Origin: Chitinophagaceae bacterium UBA1931
Lineage (GTDB): Bacteria > Bacteroidota > Bacteroidia > Chitinophagales > Chitinophagaceae
NCBI GenBank assembly: GCA_002337125.1
Contig: DDFJ01000004.1
Span: forward strand, 372,001 to 436,000
Direction of reading: 5' to 3'
Length of the DNA: 64,000 nucleotides
Shown here: positions 46,962 through 54,461 of the stretch, piece after piece
Position numbering within the stretch: position 1 is the first letter of the stretch
Layout of the letters: each line of letters begins with the position of its first letter
Notes under the pieces: model-generated
What the model was told of the DNA's origin: nothing
What the model saw: the letters and a program-made list of their open reading frames with translations, nothing else
Databases searched by the model: none
Made by a program: the position numbers and the translations under genes

Positions 46962-46993
46962 AAAAGGATGCCTTAAGGGGTGTCCTTTTTTTG
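46962..46993 (+). terminator. Terminator after spt
   Basis: AAAAGGA..CC, short loop, GG..TCCTTTTTTT; 7-bp outer stem plus two inner pairs, followed by a T run, 22 bases after the stop. Confidence 0.8.
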
Positions 46994-47338
46994 TTTATAG
47001 TTTATAGTTTATGGTTTGAGGTTGGCGTGATGAGGGGAAATATCATAACTGATTATTTGATTTAGGCTAGGGGAAGTTTGAGGTTTATGGTTTATAGTTT
47101 AGGGTTTAGGGAGTTGGAACGCTTTTAATGGGGAGTATCTATGCTTTATGCCTTAAGTATATGGGAGGAAGGTGTTGAGGCGTTGAGGGGTTGGGCGGTG
47201 AGACGTTCAGGGTTGAGGGGGGGAATGGTTTATGGTTCATAGTTCATGGTTCATGGTTGAGGCATTGAGACGTTTAGGCGTTGAGGGGGGAAATACGATT
47301 GTATGGGTTGGGAAAAATGATTTTCTTGTGGGAAATAT
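46994..47338 (+). repeat. G/T-rich degenerate repetitive intergenic region
   Basis: About 345 bases without a gene, made of degenerate short words: GTTTATAGTTTATGG-type units (46994-47015 and 47076-47110), GGTTCATAGTTCATGG-type units (47229-47256) and GGCGTTGAGG-type units (47173-47190 and 47262-47285), with several runs of 4-7 G. Strong strand asymmetry (G+T rich on plus). It separates the core genes from the accessory island; similar words occur in shorter form near 28345 and 28815. Confidence 0.7.
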
Positions 47339-47851
47339 GTGCTGGTGGCTAAACAGGTGGGACCATACAAGATTACGGGAACGATCGACAATATCTGTTT
47401 TTACAAAATGGATGGGCAGTATTATGCCCGGCAGAAAAGCTCACTTACGGGTAAGCGGGTAAAGAAGGATCATGCTTTTGCCAAAACGATGCAGAACTCC
47501 AGCCTGTTTGGCAGGGCTTCGAGCCTTGCTTCACAAATCAAGCGGAGTTATCCCAAAGAAGAACAATGCCTGGCGTTGTACCGGCAGCTGCACAGGAAGG
47601 TGCTTGACCTGCTGAAAGCGGGTATTGCTGAAGCTGAGATTATGCAACAGCTTTTATTTGTGTTTGAAGAAGAAAAGAAAACAGCTGACACTGTTTATCC
47701 AAAGCCGGTTGTAACGGTACAGCACAGCGGCAGTTACCGTTCTGTTTTTGCACTACCCTATTTAAGCATTTTGCAAGAAAGAAAGAACAGACGGATACCT
47801 GCAAGTATCCATACAAAACAGAAGGTAATGTTGAATTGCGGGCCGCCGTAA
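47339..47851 (+). CDS. Unknown 170-aa protein, Bacteroidota-specific
   Basis: Not assigned to a characterised family. GTG start at 47339 (MLVAKQVGPYKITGTIDNI). The N-terminal segment ITGTIDNICFYKMDGQYYARQ followed by GKRVKKDHAFAKTM resembles a group of short Bacteroidota proteins encoded near repeats and mobile elements. The middle is helical, the C-terminus (VQHSGSYRSVFALPYLSILQ) basic. No signal peptide. The upstream sequence is repetitive, so start and promoter are uncertain. Confidence 0.65.
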   Translation: MLVAKQVGPYKITGTIDNICFYKMDGQYYARQKSSLTGKRVKKDHAFAKTMQNSSLFGRASSLASQIKRSYPKEEQCLALYRQLHRKVLDLLKAGIAEAEIMQQLLFVFEEEKKTADTVYPKPVVTVQHSGSYRSVFALPYLSILQERKNRRIPASIHTKQKVMLNCGPP

Positions 47852-48011
47852 AATTTGTTTTCATTTTCACCGATTGTTTTCTGCTGACTACAGGGTTTGG
47901 AGGCCAGACCCCTAGCTGACGGATGTAACCTTATGCTATTTTAAGTTAAGTAACATTTGGCAACAGGTCGGGAGACCTGCGCCGGAGAAAGTTTCAACAG
48001 CAAAAAAATAT

Positions 48012-48626
48012 TCAGTTTTCATCATTTGCTTTTGGTGCCCGGTTTTTCCATTTGGGGCGTGGGCCTGATGTATCTTCTTTTATTGCACGTACTTCAATGA
48101 GGTGGGTTGCTTCGAGCAGCTTGTGCAGCAGCAAATAAGTTTGCAGCATTGATGGTTGATTATCCAGTTCGGTATAATCAGCATTTGATAAAGCATAATG
48201 CAGGATATTGCTGAGCTGGTTTTTCCATTGCGTACATGATTGAAAGCGGGTGATTTTTTCCAGGGCTTTCCATGGATCGATAAATTCTTTTTTTGAGAGA
48301 TGGCGTGGAAAAAAACTCCATGGAGTGGAGCTTCTGTGCCACCCGCACCATGCCTGATAATTATTGAGTAAGGTATTATCATCAATGGGTGTGCTGAGCC
48401 GGGCCTCCTCTACCCTGTTGCCTTCTTCCACTAGTGTAAAGACAGCCTGGAGTAACTGTTCCAGCTGCCGGCAGAAGCAAATAAGATCGGCCGGTGATGC
48501 ATGCTTCCATATTTTATTACTATTTGCAGCTTTGAGACCGGAACTGAGTACCTGTGTTGCCTGTGGCAAGGCATAGGCAGAAAAAAAATCAGCAATGCTG
48601 TTTAAACCGGGGCTGAGTATGTTCAT
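48012..48626 (-). CDS. Unknown 204-aa protein in the accessory island
   Basis: No recognised domain. Predominantly helical, aromatic-rich (YQAWCGWHRSSTPWSFFPRH in the middle), with a basic C-terminal tail (GPRPKWKNRAPKANDEN). Convergent with the previous gene. The 160 bases between them contain a palindrome CAGGTC-ggga-GACCTG near 47964-47979. Start is ATG 48626. Confidence 0.6.
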   Translation of the reverse strand: MNILSPGLNSIADFFSAYALPQATQVLSSGLKAANSNKIWKHASPADLICFCRQLEQLLQAVFTLVEEGNRVEEARLSTPIDDNTLLNNYQAWCGWHRSSTPWSFFPRHLSKKEFIDPWKALEKITRFQSCTQWKNQLSNILHYALSNADYTELDNQPSMLQTYLLLHKLLEATHLIEVRAIKEDTSGPRPKWKNRAPKANDEN

Positions 48627-48810
48627 GCTGTTTTGTTTTGGATTACAAGTAAAAACGGAAAGCTGATGTATGCTACTACAATTGCTTGTATTTTACCATG
48701 AAATGCGGTAGTTTACCAGCAGGAAAACATGTATACTTGCAGATCCTCCCTTGCTGTTATAAAGCAAGGGAAAACAGGATGAAAGAATTATCTTTACGAA
48801 AACAAGCACT

Positions 48811-49206
48811 ATGAAGGAAAAAGTAATACATGAAGGCAGAAATGTAAAACGCATACGGGAGATATTAGGAATTAAGCAGGATGCACTGGCGATGGAACTT
48901 GGTTTGAGCCAGCAGGCTATATCTGCACTGGAGCAAAAGGAAGCGTTAGATAAGGATATGATTGAAAAAGTGGCAAAGGCATTGAAAGTTGCACCTGATG
49001 CAATTAAAAGCTTTAATGAAGAAGCCACTGTTTATAATATTCAACATAATTATGAAGGATCTACTTTAAATCACAGCCCCAACTATCAGTACAATCATGA
49101 TTGCACATTTAATCCATTAGAGAAAATGGTTGAGTTATATGAAGCCTTATTAAAAAGTGAAAGAGAAAAAATTGCCTTACTTGAGAAGATGCTTGACAAA
49201 AAGTAA
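48811..49206 (+). CDS. XRE-family HTH regulator
   Basis: 131 residues. N-terminal Cro/C1-type helix-turn-helix at about 8-62 (NVKRIREILGIKQDALAMEL, GLSQQAISALEQKEALD), then an unusual Asn/His/Tyr-rich linker (STLNHSPNYQYNHD) and a C-terminal coiled coil (VELYEALLKSEREKIALLEKML) likely for dimerisation. It is followed by its own terminator and then the recombinase, so it may regulate the island. Confidence 0.85.
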   Translation: MKEKVIHEGRNVKRIREILGIKQDALAMELGLSQQAISALEQKEALDKDMIEKVAKALKVAPDAIKSFNEEATVYNIQHNYEGSTLNHSPNYQYNHDCTFNPLEKMVELYEALLKSEREKIALLEKMLDKK

Positions 49207-49225
49207 TATGCATATACAGATTTGA

Positions 49226-49253
49226 AGGCCCCGGCGAAAGCGGGGCTTTTTTT
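49226..49253 (+). terminator. Terminator between XRE and recombinase genes
   Basis: GCCCCG / CGGGGC stem with a 7-base loop GCGAAAG, followed by seven T. It lies 20 bases after the XRE stop, so the recombinase needs its own promoter or read-through. Confidence 0.9.
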
Positions 49254-49317
49254 ATGTGCGGATGACCATTATTGTTTAATTTTTCAGAACTTAGTTGTGA
49301 CAGATGACAAATGCACT

Positions 49318-50412
49318 ATGGAAAATATCCGCTATCAGTTAATTACTCACCGGAAAGAGCCCCGCATATTGATTTGCTTTGCTCATAACGAGGCATTGAA
49401 TGAGCGGATTAAAAAAGTGGCGGGTGCACGCTGGAGCAGTACGTACAAGGGCTGGCATATACTCGACACAACAGAAAACCGGGTAAAATGTAAACTTTCC
49501 GCAGCCACTGCCCTGCCCATGCAGGAAGAGAAACTTCATGATACAACTATCCGTTTATCGGCAAATAACAGAAACGAACTGAAGTGTTTCCTGGAGCAGC
49601 TTGTTTTGAAAAAATACAGCCAGAGTACGTTGCAAACTTACCGCAATGAATTTATGCAACTGCTTCAGTTGCTTGGTGAACACAGGGTGCAGGATTTAAG
49701 TACTGAACACCTGAAACGTTATATGCTGTATTGCACAGTGCAACTCGGGCTTACTGAAAACACTCTGCACAGCAGGCTGAATGCGCTAAAATTTTATTTT
49801 GAGCAGGTATTAAAGCGTGAACAATTCTTTTATACTATACCCCGGCCCAAGAAGCAGCTACAACTACCCCGTTTTTTTAACCAGGAAGAGGTAAGTGCCA
49901 TCATCAGATCGGTCGGAAACATTAAACATAAAACCATGCTGATGCTTGCATACGCCACGGGGCTTCGTGTAAGCGAAGTTGTGCGCCTGAAAGTGCAGGA
50001 TATTGACAGCAAGCGTATGTGTATTTCTATACGGCAGGCAAAGGGAAAGAAAGACCGTGTTGTACAATTAAGCCCGGTACTGCTTGTGATGCTGCGTGAA
50101 TACTGGAAAAGCGGAAAGCTTTCTAAAGATGGTTATCTTTTTCCCGGGCAGGCTAAACATGAGCCGTACAGTACGAGGAGCCTTCAACTGGTTTTATCGG
50201 CAGCCAAGGCAAAAGCAGGTGTGCTGAAGCCGGGCAGTATCCATGCACTGCGATATAGTTTTGCCACCCATTTACTGGATAAAGGAACGGATGTGACGAT
50301 GATTATGAAACTATTGGGGCATAACAGTATAAAAACAACGCTGCGTTACCTGCATGTAAGCAACCGAGATTTGCTGCAGGTGATAAGTCCATTGGATGAT
50401 TTAAAGCTTTAG
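49318..50412 (+). CDS. Tyrosine recombinase (XerC/D-like), candidate cassette integrase
   Basis: 364 residues from ATG 49318 (MENIRYQLITHRKEPRILIC); an upstream TTG at 49222 lies in the terminator and is rejected. The N-terminus (about 1-65) is a small domain with ARWSSTYKGWHI found in Bacteroidota recombinases. Then a SAM-like core-binding domain (about 80-170) and the catalytic domain with Arg in ATGLRVSEVV (about 217), Lys in KGKKDRVVQL, HALRYSFATHLL (His309, Arg312), LLGHNSIKTT and Tyr near 344 in TLRYLHV. The end ISPLDDL resembles integron-integrase tails, but the IntI-specific insert was not recognised. It lies immediately upstream of, and points into, the cassette array. Confidence 0.85.
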   Translation: MENIRYQLITHRKEPRILICFAHNEALNERIKKVAGARWSSTYKGWHILDTTENRVKCKLSAATALPMQEEKLHDTTIRLSANNRNELKCFLEQLVLKKYSQSTLQTYRNEFMQLLQLLGEHRVQDLSTEHLKRYMLYCTVQLGLTENTLHSRLNALKFYFEQVLKREQFFYTIPRPKKQLQLPRFFNQEEVSAIIRSVGNIKHKTMLMLAYATGLRVSEVVRLKVQDIDSKRMCISIRQAKGKKDRVVQLSPVLLVMLREYWKSGKLSKDGYLFPGQAKHEPYSTRSLQLVLSAAKAKAGVLKPGSIHALRYSFATHLLDKGTDVTMIMKLLGHNSIKTTLRYLHVSNRDLLQVISPLDDLKL

Positions 50413-50779
50413 TGGGTTAAAGGCAGGAAATAACAAAGAAACCAGTTTATGTGACTGAGGTGGCGAAGCCATGTAAGTAATGATGTAAACCCGGAGAGAC
50501 GGCAGTTGTATTTGCGAAAGTTTTTTTTCAGAAAACAATATAAAAAAGGTATTGATAATCAGACAATAAGTATAAAAAAGCGAAAGTTTGGAGGTTGAAA
50601 ACTTTCGTATATTTATGCGTTGTACGTAATTTAAAAAGACCCTAAAATCAGACAGACAATCTATATTATCGACAATAGCTGTTTTACAATCCGTATCCTG
50701 TGGTGGTACGACAACCCCTAAAGTTGAAATAAAAAATTCAACAATAGAAAATTTAGACACTATAAACAAACAATTACTT
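50413..50779. other. Recombinase-to-array intergenic region (possible att site and cassette-1 leader)
   Basis: 367 bases with no intact gene. GCGAAAGTTT occurs twice (about 50514 and 50580); the second copy forms a 9-bp dyad CGAAAGTTT-N9-AAACTTTCG at 50581-50607. Twelve bases later, at 50619, the first cassette end GTTGTACGTA begins. The dyad and the G/T junction could be the primary attachment site used by the recombinase. From 50630 an open frame leads into the next gene (see findings). Confidence 0.55.
50619..50628 (+). repeat. Left end of cassette 1 (R'-like core site)
   Basis: GTTGTACGTA, continuing AATTT. Its reverse complement TACGTACAAC is the right end of the same cassette at 51308-51317; 13 of 14 bases match when extended. 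Confidence 0.75.
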
Positions 50780-51292
50780 ATGACAGATATCGAAACTCAA
50801 AAGCAAGGTTACATTGAATTAATTAAGCTATGCCTTGGAGACACGAAAACGAAAGAAGTTTCAAGTTTCATAGACACTCTCCGTAATTATAACGGTGACC
50901 AAAACTATTATACGACACTGAATTATGTTAAAGAGTACTTAGACAATAACGGTATTCATTTTATTATGGTGTTAGATTGGAAACAAGAAATTAGAGACTT
51001 AGTTTGGAGAGTTAATTCATCTTTGAAAGACAATTTTAATACAAACATTGAACTACCCAATCCTAAAGACTATGGCGAAAATGCATCGGTTTCAGCTAAA
51101 AATGTTTTTAGAGACTTTGACAAGTCAATTCAAAAGCAAAATTTTAAACTTGGCTTTATTGACACAAACTCGGACGAATATGTAATAATAGTACACAAAA
51201 TAAGTGATGAAAGCAAAGTCAAAGAAGCGGTTAAAAAAATTGGATATCCATACTTAGACGCTAATTCACCCAAAATAAATAATGAGAATTGA
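50780..51292 (+). CDS. Cassette 1: unknown 170-aa protein, possibly a lipoprotein
   Basis: Not recognised. From ATG 50780 (MTDIETQKQGYIELIKLC) the protein is soluble, charged and Asn/Lys rich, with FIMVLDWKQEIRDLVWRVN in the middle. The same frame is open upstream to 50630 and encodes a hydrophobic segment SILSTIAVLQSVSCGGTTT, which looks like a lipoprotein signal, but no ATG, GTG or TTG starts it. The gene may have lost its original start when inserted, use a non-standard start, or begin at 50780. Codon and base use are more AT-rich than the core genes. Confidence 0.6.
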   Translation: MTDIETQKQGYIELIKLCLGDTKTKEVSSFIDTLRNYNGDQNYYTTLNYVKEYLDNNGIHFIMVLDWKQEIRDLVWRVNSSLKDNFNTNIELPNPKDYGENASVSAKNVFRDFDKSIQKQNFKLGFIDTNSDEYVIIVHKISDESKVKEAVKKIGYPYLDANSPKINNEN

Positions 51293-51307
51293 AATGTTCA
51301 AATAAAC

Positions 51308-51444
51308 TACGTACAACACGGGTTTTGCGTCAGGCGGGCTGACGTGCAAACTTGGGGCTTTGTACTACTATTAAACTTTAATAATAAATTGAAACTTTGT
51401 ACCCCGAAACCCGCCCGAACGCAAAGCCCGAAAACGTTAGTGGC
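51308..51444 (+). repeat. attC-like site 1 (cassette 1 / cassette 2 junction)
   Basis: 137 bases. Left core TACGTACAAC, right core GTTAGTGGC. Between them are complementary arms: GGGTTTTGCGT pairs with ACGCAAAgCCC and GGCGGG with CCCGCC, leaving an AT-rich central loop (51339-51409). The 5' core pairs with the start of cassette 1 and the 3' core with the end of cassette 2. It is near-identical in its inner part to site 3. Confidence 0.75.
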
Positions 51445-51508
51445 AAGGCTATGACGACACAACCCGACAGACAAATCGGGTTCATTTTGATGTTTCGTAT
51501 TTTAGTAG

Positions 51509-51538
51509 TTGCTTAAATAAGCAAATTGACTACCTTTG
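51509..51538 (+). promoter_or_regulatory. Promoter and operator of the arsR-merTP cassette
   Basis: -33 TTG at 51509-51511 and -7 TACCTTTG at 51531-51538, spaced 19 bases, matching the Bacteroidota consensus. The palindrome TGCTTAAATAAGCA (51510-51523) lies between them and is a good ArsR-type operator. Start codon 51543 follows at once, so the leader is nearly absent. Confidence 0.75.
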
Positions 51539-51542
51539 TACT

Positions 51543-51917
51543 ATGGACAACAATTCTTGCATACGACAACAAGCGGACATTAAACAAATAAATCGCTGTA
51601 AAGACAGAGTTTCAGAACTCAACGGCTCATTTGACTATTTATCAAACGGACTTGAATTGGCAGGAAACAACGTAAGACTGAAAATTCTCTTTCTGATCTA
51701 TGAAGAAAAACGACTTTGTGTTTGTGATATAAGCGATATTCTTGGTATGACAATTTCAGCGGTTTCACAACACTTGCGAAAACTCAAAGACAGAAAACTC
51801 ATTGAAACAGAAAGAGAAGCTCAAACCATTTTTTACTCATTAACAAAAGAGTATGAAAAAATGCTGAAACCGTTTTTCAAAATACTTGACGAAAACAAAA
51901 TATTAGAAACATTATGA
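51543..51917 (+). CDS. Cassette 2: ArsR-family metalloregulator
   Basis: 124 residues. Winged helix (about 35-110) with RLCVCDISDILGMTISAVSQHLRKL; the CVC pair is the metal-sensing motif of ArsR/CadC-type repressors, and a further Cys lies in the N-terminal NSCIRQQADIKQINRC. It probably represses the merTP gene that starts inside its stop (4-base overlap, ATGA) and its own promoter. Mercury is the likely effector from context, but other soft metals cannot be excluded. Confidence 0.9.
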   Translation: MDNNSCIRQQADIKQINRCKDRVSELNGSFDYLSNGLELAGNNVRLKILFLIYEEKRLCVCDISDILGMTISAVSQHLRKLKDRKLIETEREAQTIFYSLTKEYEKMLKPFFKILDENKILETL

Positions 51918-52513
51918 AAACAGACAACAAACTAATCGGAGCAGGACTTTTAACAGCAATTGCAGCTTCATTGTGTTGCATTACACCTGTCTTGGCTCTC
52001 ATTGCAGGAACAAGCGGACTTGCTTCTACTTTTTCTTGGCTCGAACCTTTCAGACCGTATTTTATCGGTTTGACAATTTTGGTTCTTGGTTTTGCTTGGT
52101 ATCAAAAGTTGAAACCTAAAAAGCAAATTGACTGCAACTGTGAGACAGAAGAAAAACCAAAATTCATTCAGTCAAAAATGTTTTTAGGAATTGTAACAGC
52201 ATTTGCAATCGTTATGCTTGCCTTTCCATACTATTCAAGCATTTTCTACCCAAAGAAAGAAAAGCAAATCATAGTAGTGGACAAATCCAATATTCAAAAA
52301 GTAAAATTTACGATTAGCGGAATGACTTGTGCGAGTTGCGAAGAACACGTAAATCACGAAGTAAATAAATTGACAGGAATAATAAGTTCAAACGCTTCAT
52401 ATGAAAATGGAAATGCAATCATAGAATTTGACAACTCAAAAACAAATATTTCTGAAATCGAAAAAGCAATAAACTCAACAGGATATTCTGTAACCGACAA
52501 AAAAGAAAATTAA
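51914..52513 (+). CDS. merTP: Cassette 2: mercuric transport protein MerTP (MerT-MerP fusion)
   Basis: 199 residues. The N-terminal MerT part has three hydrophobic helices and the vicinal Cys pair in AASLCCITPVLALIAG (C21, C22), plus a cytosolic CNC. The C-terminal HMA domain (about 128-199) starts VKFTISGMTCASCEEHVN with the Cys-x-x-Cys metal site of MerP. It imports Hg(II) to a cytosolic reductase in mer operons. No merA or merB is in this cassette, so it may be an accessory mercury importer that relies on genes elsewhere, or acts on another metal. Confidence 0.92.
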   Translation: MKTDNKLIGAGLLTAIAASLCCITPVLALIAGTSGLASTFSWLEPFRPYFIGLTILVLGFAWYQKLKPKKQIDCNCETEEKPKFIQSKMFLGIVTAFAIVMLAFPYYSSIFYPKKEKQIIVVDKSNIQKVKFTISGMTCASCEEHVNHEVNKLTGIISSNASYENGNAIIEFDNSKTNISEIEKAINSTGYSVTDKKEN

Positions 52514-52514
52514 A

Positions 52515-52721
52515 ATGGAAATCAAATTACAATCAACAATAACTTGCCCCAACTGCGGACATAAGAAAGAAGAAACAATGCCGACAGACGCTTGCCAATA
52601 TTTTTACGAATGTGAAAAATGCAAACAAGTTCTAAAACCAAAACAAGGCGACTGCTGTGTTTATTGTAGCTACGGAAGTGTTGCTTGTCCACCAATTCAG
52701 CAGGACAAAAAATGTTGCTGA
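52515..52721 (+). CDS. Cassette 2: GDCCVxC-domain small Cys-rich protein
   Basis: 68 residues with four CxxC-type pairs: CPNCGHKKEE, CEKCKQVL, GDCCVYCSYGSVACPP and a terminal KKCC. The GDCCVYC sequence is the signature of the GDCCVxC family, often encoded next to merTP in Bacteroidota. Probably binds zinc or mercury; its role is unknown. Starts one base after the merTP stop, so co-translated. Confidence 0.9.
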   Translation: MEIKLQSTITCPNCGHKKEETMPTDACQYFYECEKCKQVLKPKQGDCCVYCSYGSVACPPIQQDKKCC

Positions 52722-52744
52722 CAGACGGAAAACAAAGAAGCCCA

Positions 52745-52879
52745 GCCACTAACAGCGGTTTGGCAAAAGTGGCGGTTCAGTGCTTCGTATGACAGTTTTT
52801 CGTAAATTTGAAGTGTGTGCTTCGTATGAACATTTGTGGTTAAATCGCCACCTTCGCCAAGCCGCAAAACGTTAGCGGC
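52745..52879 (+). repeat. attC-like site 2 (cassette 2 / cassette 3 junction)
   Basis: 135 bases. Left core GCCACTAAC, right core GTTAGCGGC. Inner arms GCGGTTTGGC pair with GCCAAgCCGC and GGCGG with tCGCC. The central loop holds a direct repeat GTGCTTCGTATGA (about 52779 and 52818). The left core pairs with the start of cassette 2 (GTTAGTGGC at 51436); 13 of 15 bases match when extended. Confidence 0.75.
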
Positions 52880-52893
52880 AAGTATAACAGACA

Positions 52894-53205
52894 CTACCCA
52901 AGAATCTCTAACTGCTTAAAGACAGGAATTAGCGACTTCCCTTTTTCGGTAAGATTATATTCTATATGCAAAGGCTTTTGCTGAATGACAACTTTTTCTA
53001 ACAGCCCGACTTCTTCTAACTCTCTTAAAGCGACAGACAAAGTTTGTTTGTTAGAACCTTCAATTTGACGCAACAAACTACTAAAACGCAAAGGAGCTTC
53101 AACGGCCAAACGAAATATTTCAGGTTTCCACTTTCCAGACAGCGACTTCAAAAGCCCTTGTGCAGGACAAGTTTCGTTATCAATAATTTCTTTTTTAGTA
53201 GTCAT
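52894..53205 (-). CDS. Cassette 3: HxlR-family transcriptional regulator
   Basis: 103 residues. Winged-helix with CPAQGLLKSLSGKWKPEIF (the CP..x..l..l.GkW..i signature of HxlR), RFSSLLRQIEGSNKQTLSVALREL and YNLTEKGKSLIPV. HxlR regulators respond to aldehydes or redox changes through the N-terminal Cys. Divergent from the DsbA-like gene; the 83 bases between them must hold both promoters, suggesting HxlR controls it. Confidence 0.9.
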   Translation of the reverse strand: MTTKKEIIDNETCPAQGLLKSLSGKWKPEIFRLAVEAPLRFSSLLRQIEGSNKQTLSVALRELEEVGLLEKVVIQQKPLHIEYNLTEKGKSLIPVFKQLEILG

Positions 53206-53288
53206 AATTTTCTGACTTATTGCGTAGTTGAATTTAAGTCCTCAGCTTTGCACAAAGATAAACAGTCGGTGTAAGACACTTTTAAAAA

Positions 53289-54290
53289 ATGAAAATAACT
53301 TATCTTATTTTAATCGCAATGTTCACTTTTGGCAAGGTAAGTTGTCAATCTCAAACAAAAAAGAAAATGGAAAATAACAATCCTTTAATGTGTGACCCTG
53401 AAAGTGGTATTTGCGAAATACCAACTAATAAAACAAATTCGGCAGACAGCAGTTTGGTAAAAGCAAACAAGAAACCTGTAAAAATAATCTATTACACCGA
53501 CCCAATCTGCTCTTCTTGTTGGGGCATTGAGCCACAATTACGAAAACTTAAATTGGAATATGGAAACAACATTGAAGTGGAATATAGAATGGGTGGCTTG
53601 TTGCCAAATTGGAGTTATAATAGTGGTGGCATTAGTAAACCTTCTGATGTTGCTCACCATTGGGACGAAGTAAGTGTTTATTACGATATGCCAATAGACG
53701 GAAATGTCTGGTTGGAAGACCCATTAAATTCCTCATATCCACCTTCAATTGCTTTTAAAGCAGCACAAATGCAAGACAATGAAAAAGCAATTTTGTTTCT
53801 TCGTGAAATACGAGAAATGGTTTTTCTTCAAAAAAAGAACATTACTAAATGGGAACATTTAGAATTAGCAGGGAAAAAAGTTGGACTTGACATTGTTAAG
53901 CTAAAAACTGATTTCGAAGGAAAAGCAAAAGAGCTTTTTGAAGAAGATTTAAAATTGGGTAGAGAATTAGGCGTAAGGGGTTTTCCAACTATGTTTTTTA
54001 CAGACTCAACAGGACAGAAAGAAATGGTTTATGGCTCAAAACCATACAGCACATTTGAGAGTGCTTTGCTTAAATTGTTTCCTACTGCTACCAAAACAAT
54101 CTATGACAAGACTTGGAATGCTGTATTTTCAAAATATCATTCATTGACAGCAAAAGAATTTTCTGAACTAACAGGAATGCCAAGAAATGAAAGTGAAAAA
54201 TATTTGGACAACTTAACAGCAAAAGGTCATTTAGAAAAACAGACTACAAAAAACGGAGCAATTTGGACATTGAAGAATACTAGCCGCTAA
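53289..54290 (+). CDS. Cassette 3: DsbA-family thioredoxin-fold protein (FrnE/SpxH-like)
   Basis: 333 residues. An apparent lipoprotein or signal peptide MKITYLILIAMFTFGKVSC, then a Cys-bearing linker (LMCDPESGICEIP), and a DsbA-like domain with KIIYYTDPICSSCWGIEPQLR (active site CSSC, about 76-79), helical insertion, and the cis-Pro GVRGFPTMFFT. A C-terminal ~60 residue extension (WNAVFSKYHSLTAKEFSELTG) is HTH-like. Putative envelope disulfide-exchange protein. Its stop codon lies inside the left core of attC-like site 3. Confidence 0.82.
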   Translation: MKITYLILIAMFTFGKVSCQSQTKKKMENNNPLMCDPESGICEIPTNKTNSADSSLVKANKKPVKIIYYTDPICSSCWGIEPQLRKLKLEYGNNIEVEYRMGGLLPNWSYNSGGISKPSDVAHHWDEVSVYYDMPIDGNVWLEDPLNSSYPPSIAFKAAQMQDNEKAILFLREIREMVFLQKKNITKWEHLELAGKKVGLDIVKLKTDFEGKAKELFEEDLKLGRELGVRGFPTMFFTDSTGQKEMVYGSKPYSTFESALLKLFPTATKTIYDKTWNAVFSKYHSLTAKEFSELTGMPRNESEKYLDNLTAKGHLEKQTTKNGAIWTLKNTSR

Positions 54291-54418
54291 CACGGGTTTT
54301 GCGTCAGGCGGGCTGACGTGCAAACTTTGAGCTGAGTACCTCTAATAAACTTTAGTAATAAATTGAAACTTTGTGCTCCGAAACCCGCCCGAACGCAAAT
54401 CCCGGGAACATTGGCTGC
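54283..54418 (+). repeat. attC-like site 3 (cassette 3 / cassette 4 junction)
   Basis: 136 bases. Left core GCCGCTAAC (pairs with cassette 3 start GTTAGCGGC at 52871, 14 of 15 when extended), right core ATTGGCTGC, where the first base would be G in the other sites. Inner arms (GGGTTTTGCGT with ACGCAAAtCCC; GGCGGG with CCCGCC) match site 1. The left core overlaps the stop of the DsbA-like gene. Confidence 0.75.
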
Positions 54419-54461
54419 TATTTTGCAGACACCCTAAGAAATCAAAAAATGACAACAACAT

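Noticed and set aside
48693..49028. Minus-strand ORF over the XRE gene
   Set aside because: It is the antisense of a clear HTH regulator with a proper start and terminator.
50401..50769. 122-aa minus-strand ORF between recombinase and cassette 1
   Set aside because: Hydrophobic, no family, and overlaps the plus-strand lipoprotein-like frame and the likely att region; not supported as a gene.
51308..54418. Insertion-sequence terminal repeats
   Set aside because: The matched ends bound several different genes and no transposase; each gene set has its own end sequence, and the sites have a conserved inner fold, which fits cassette sites better than IS ends.
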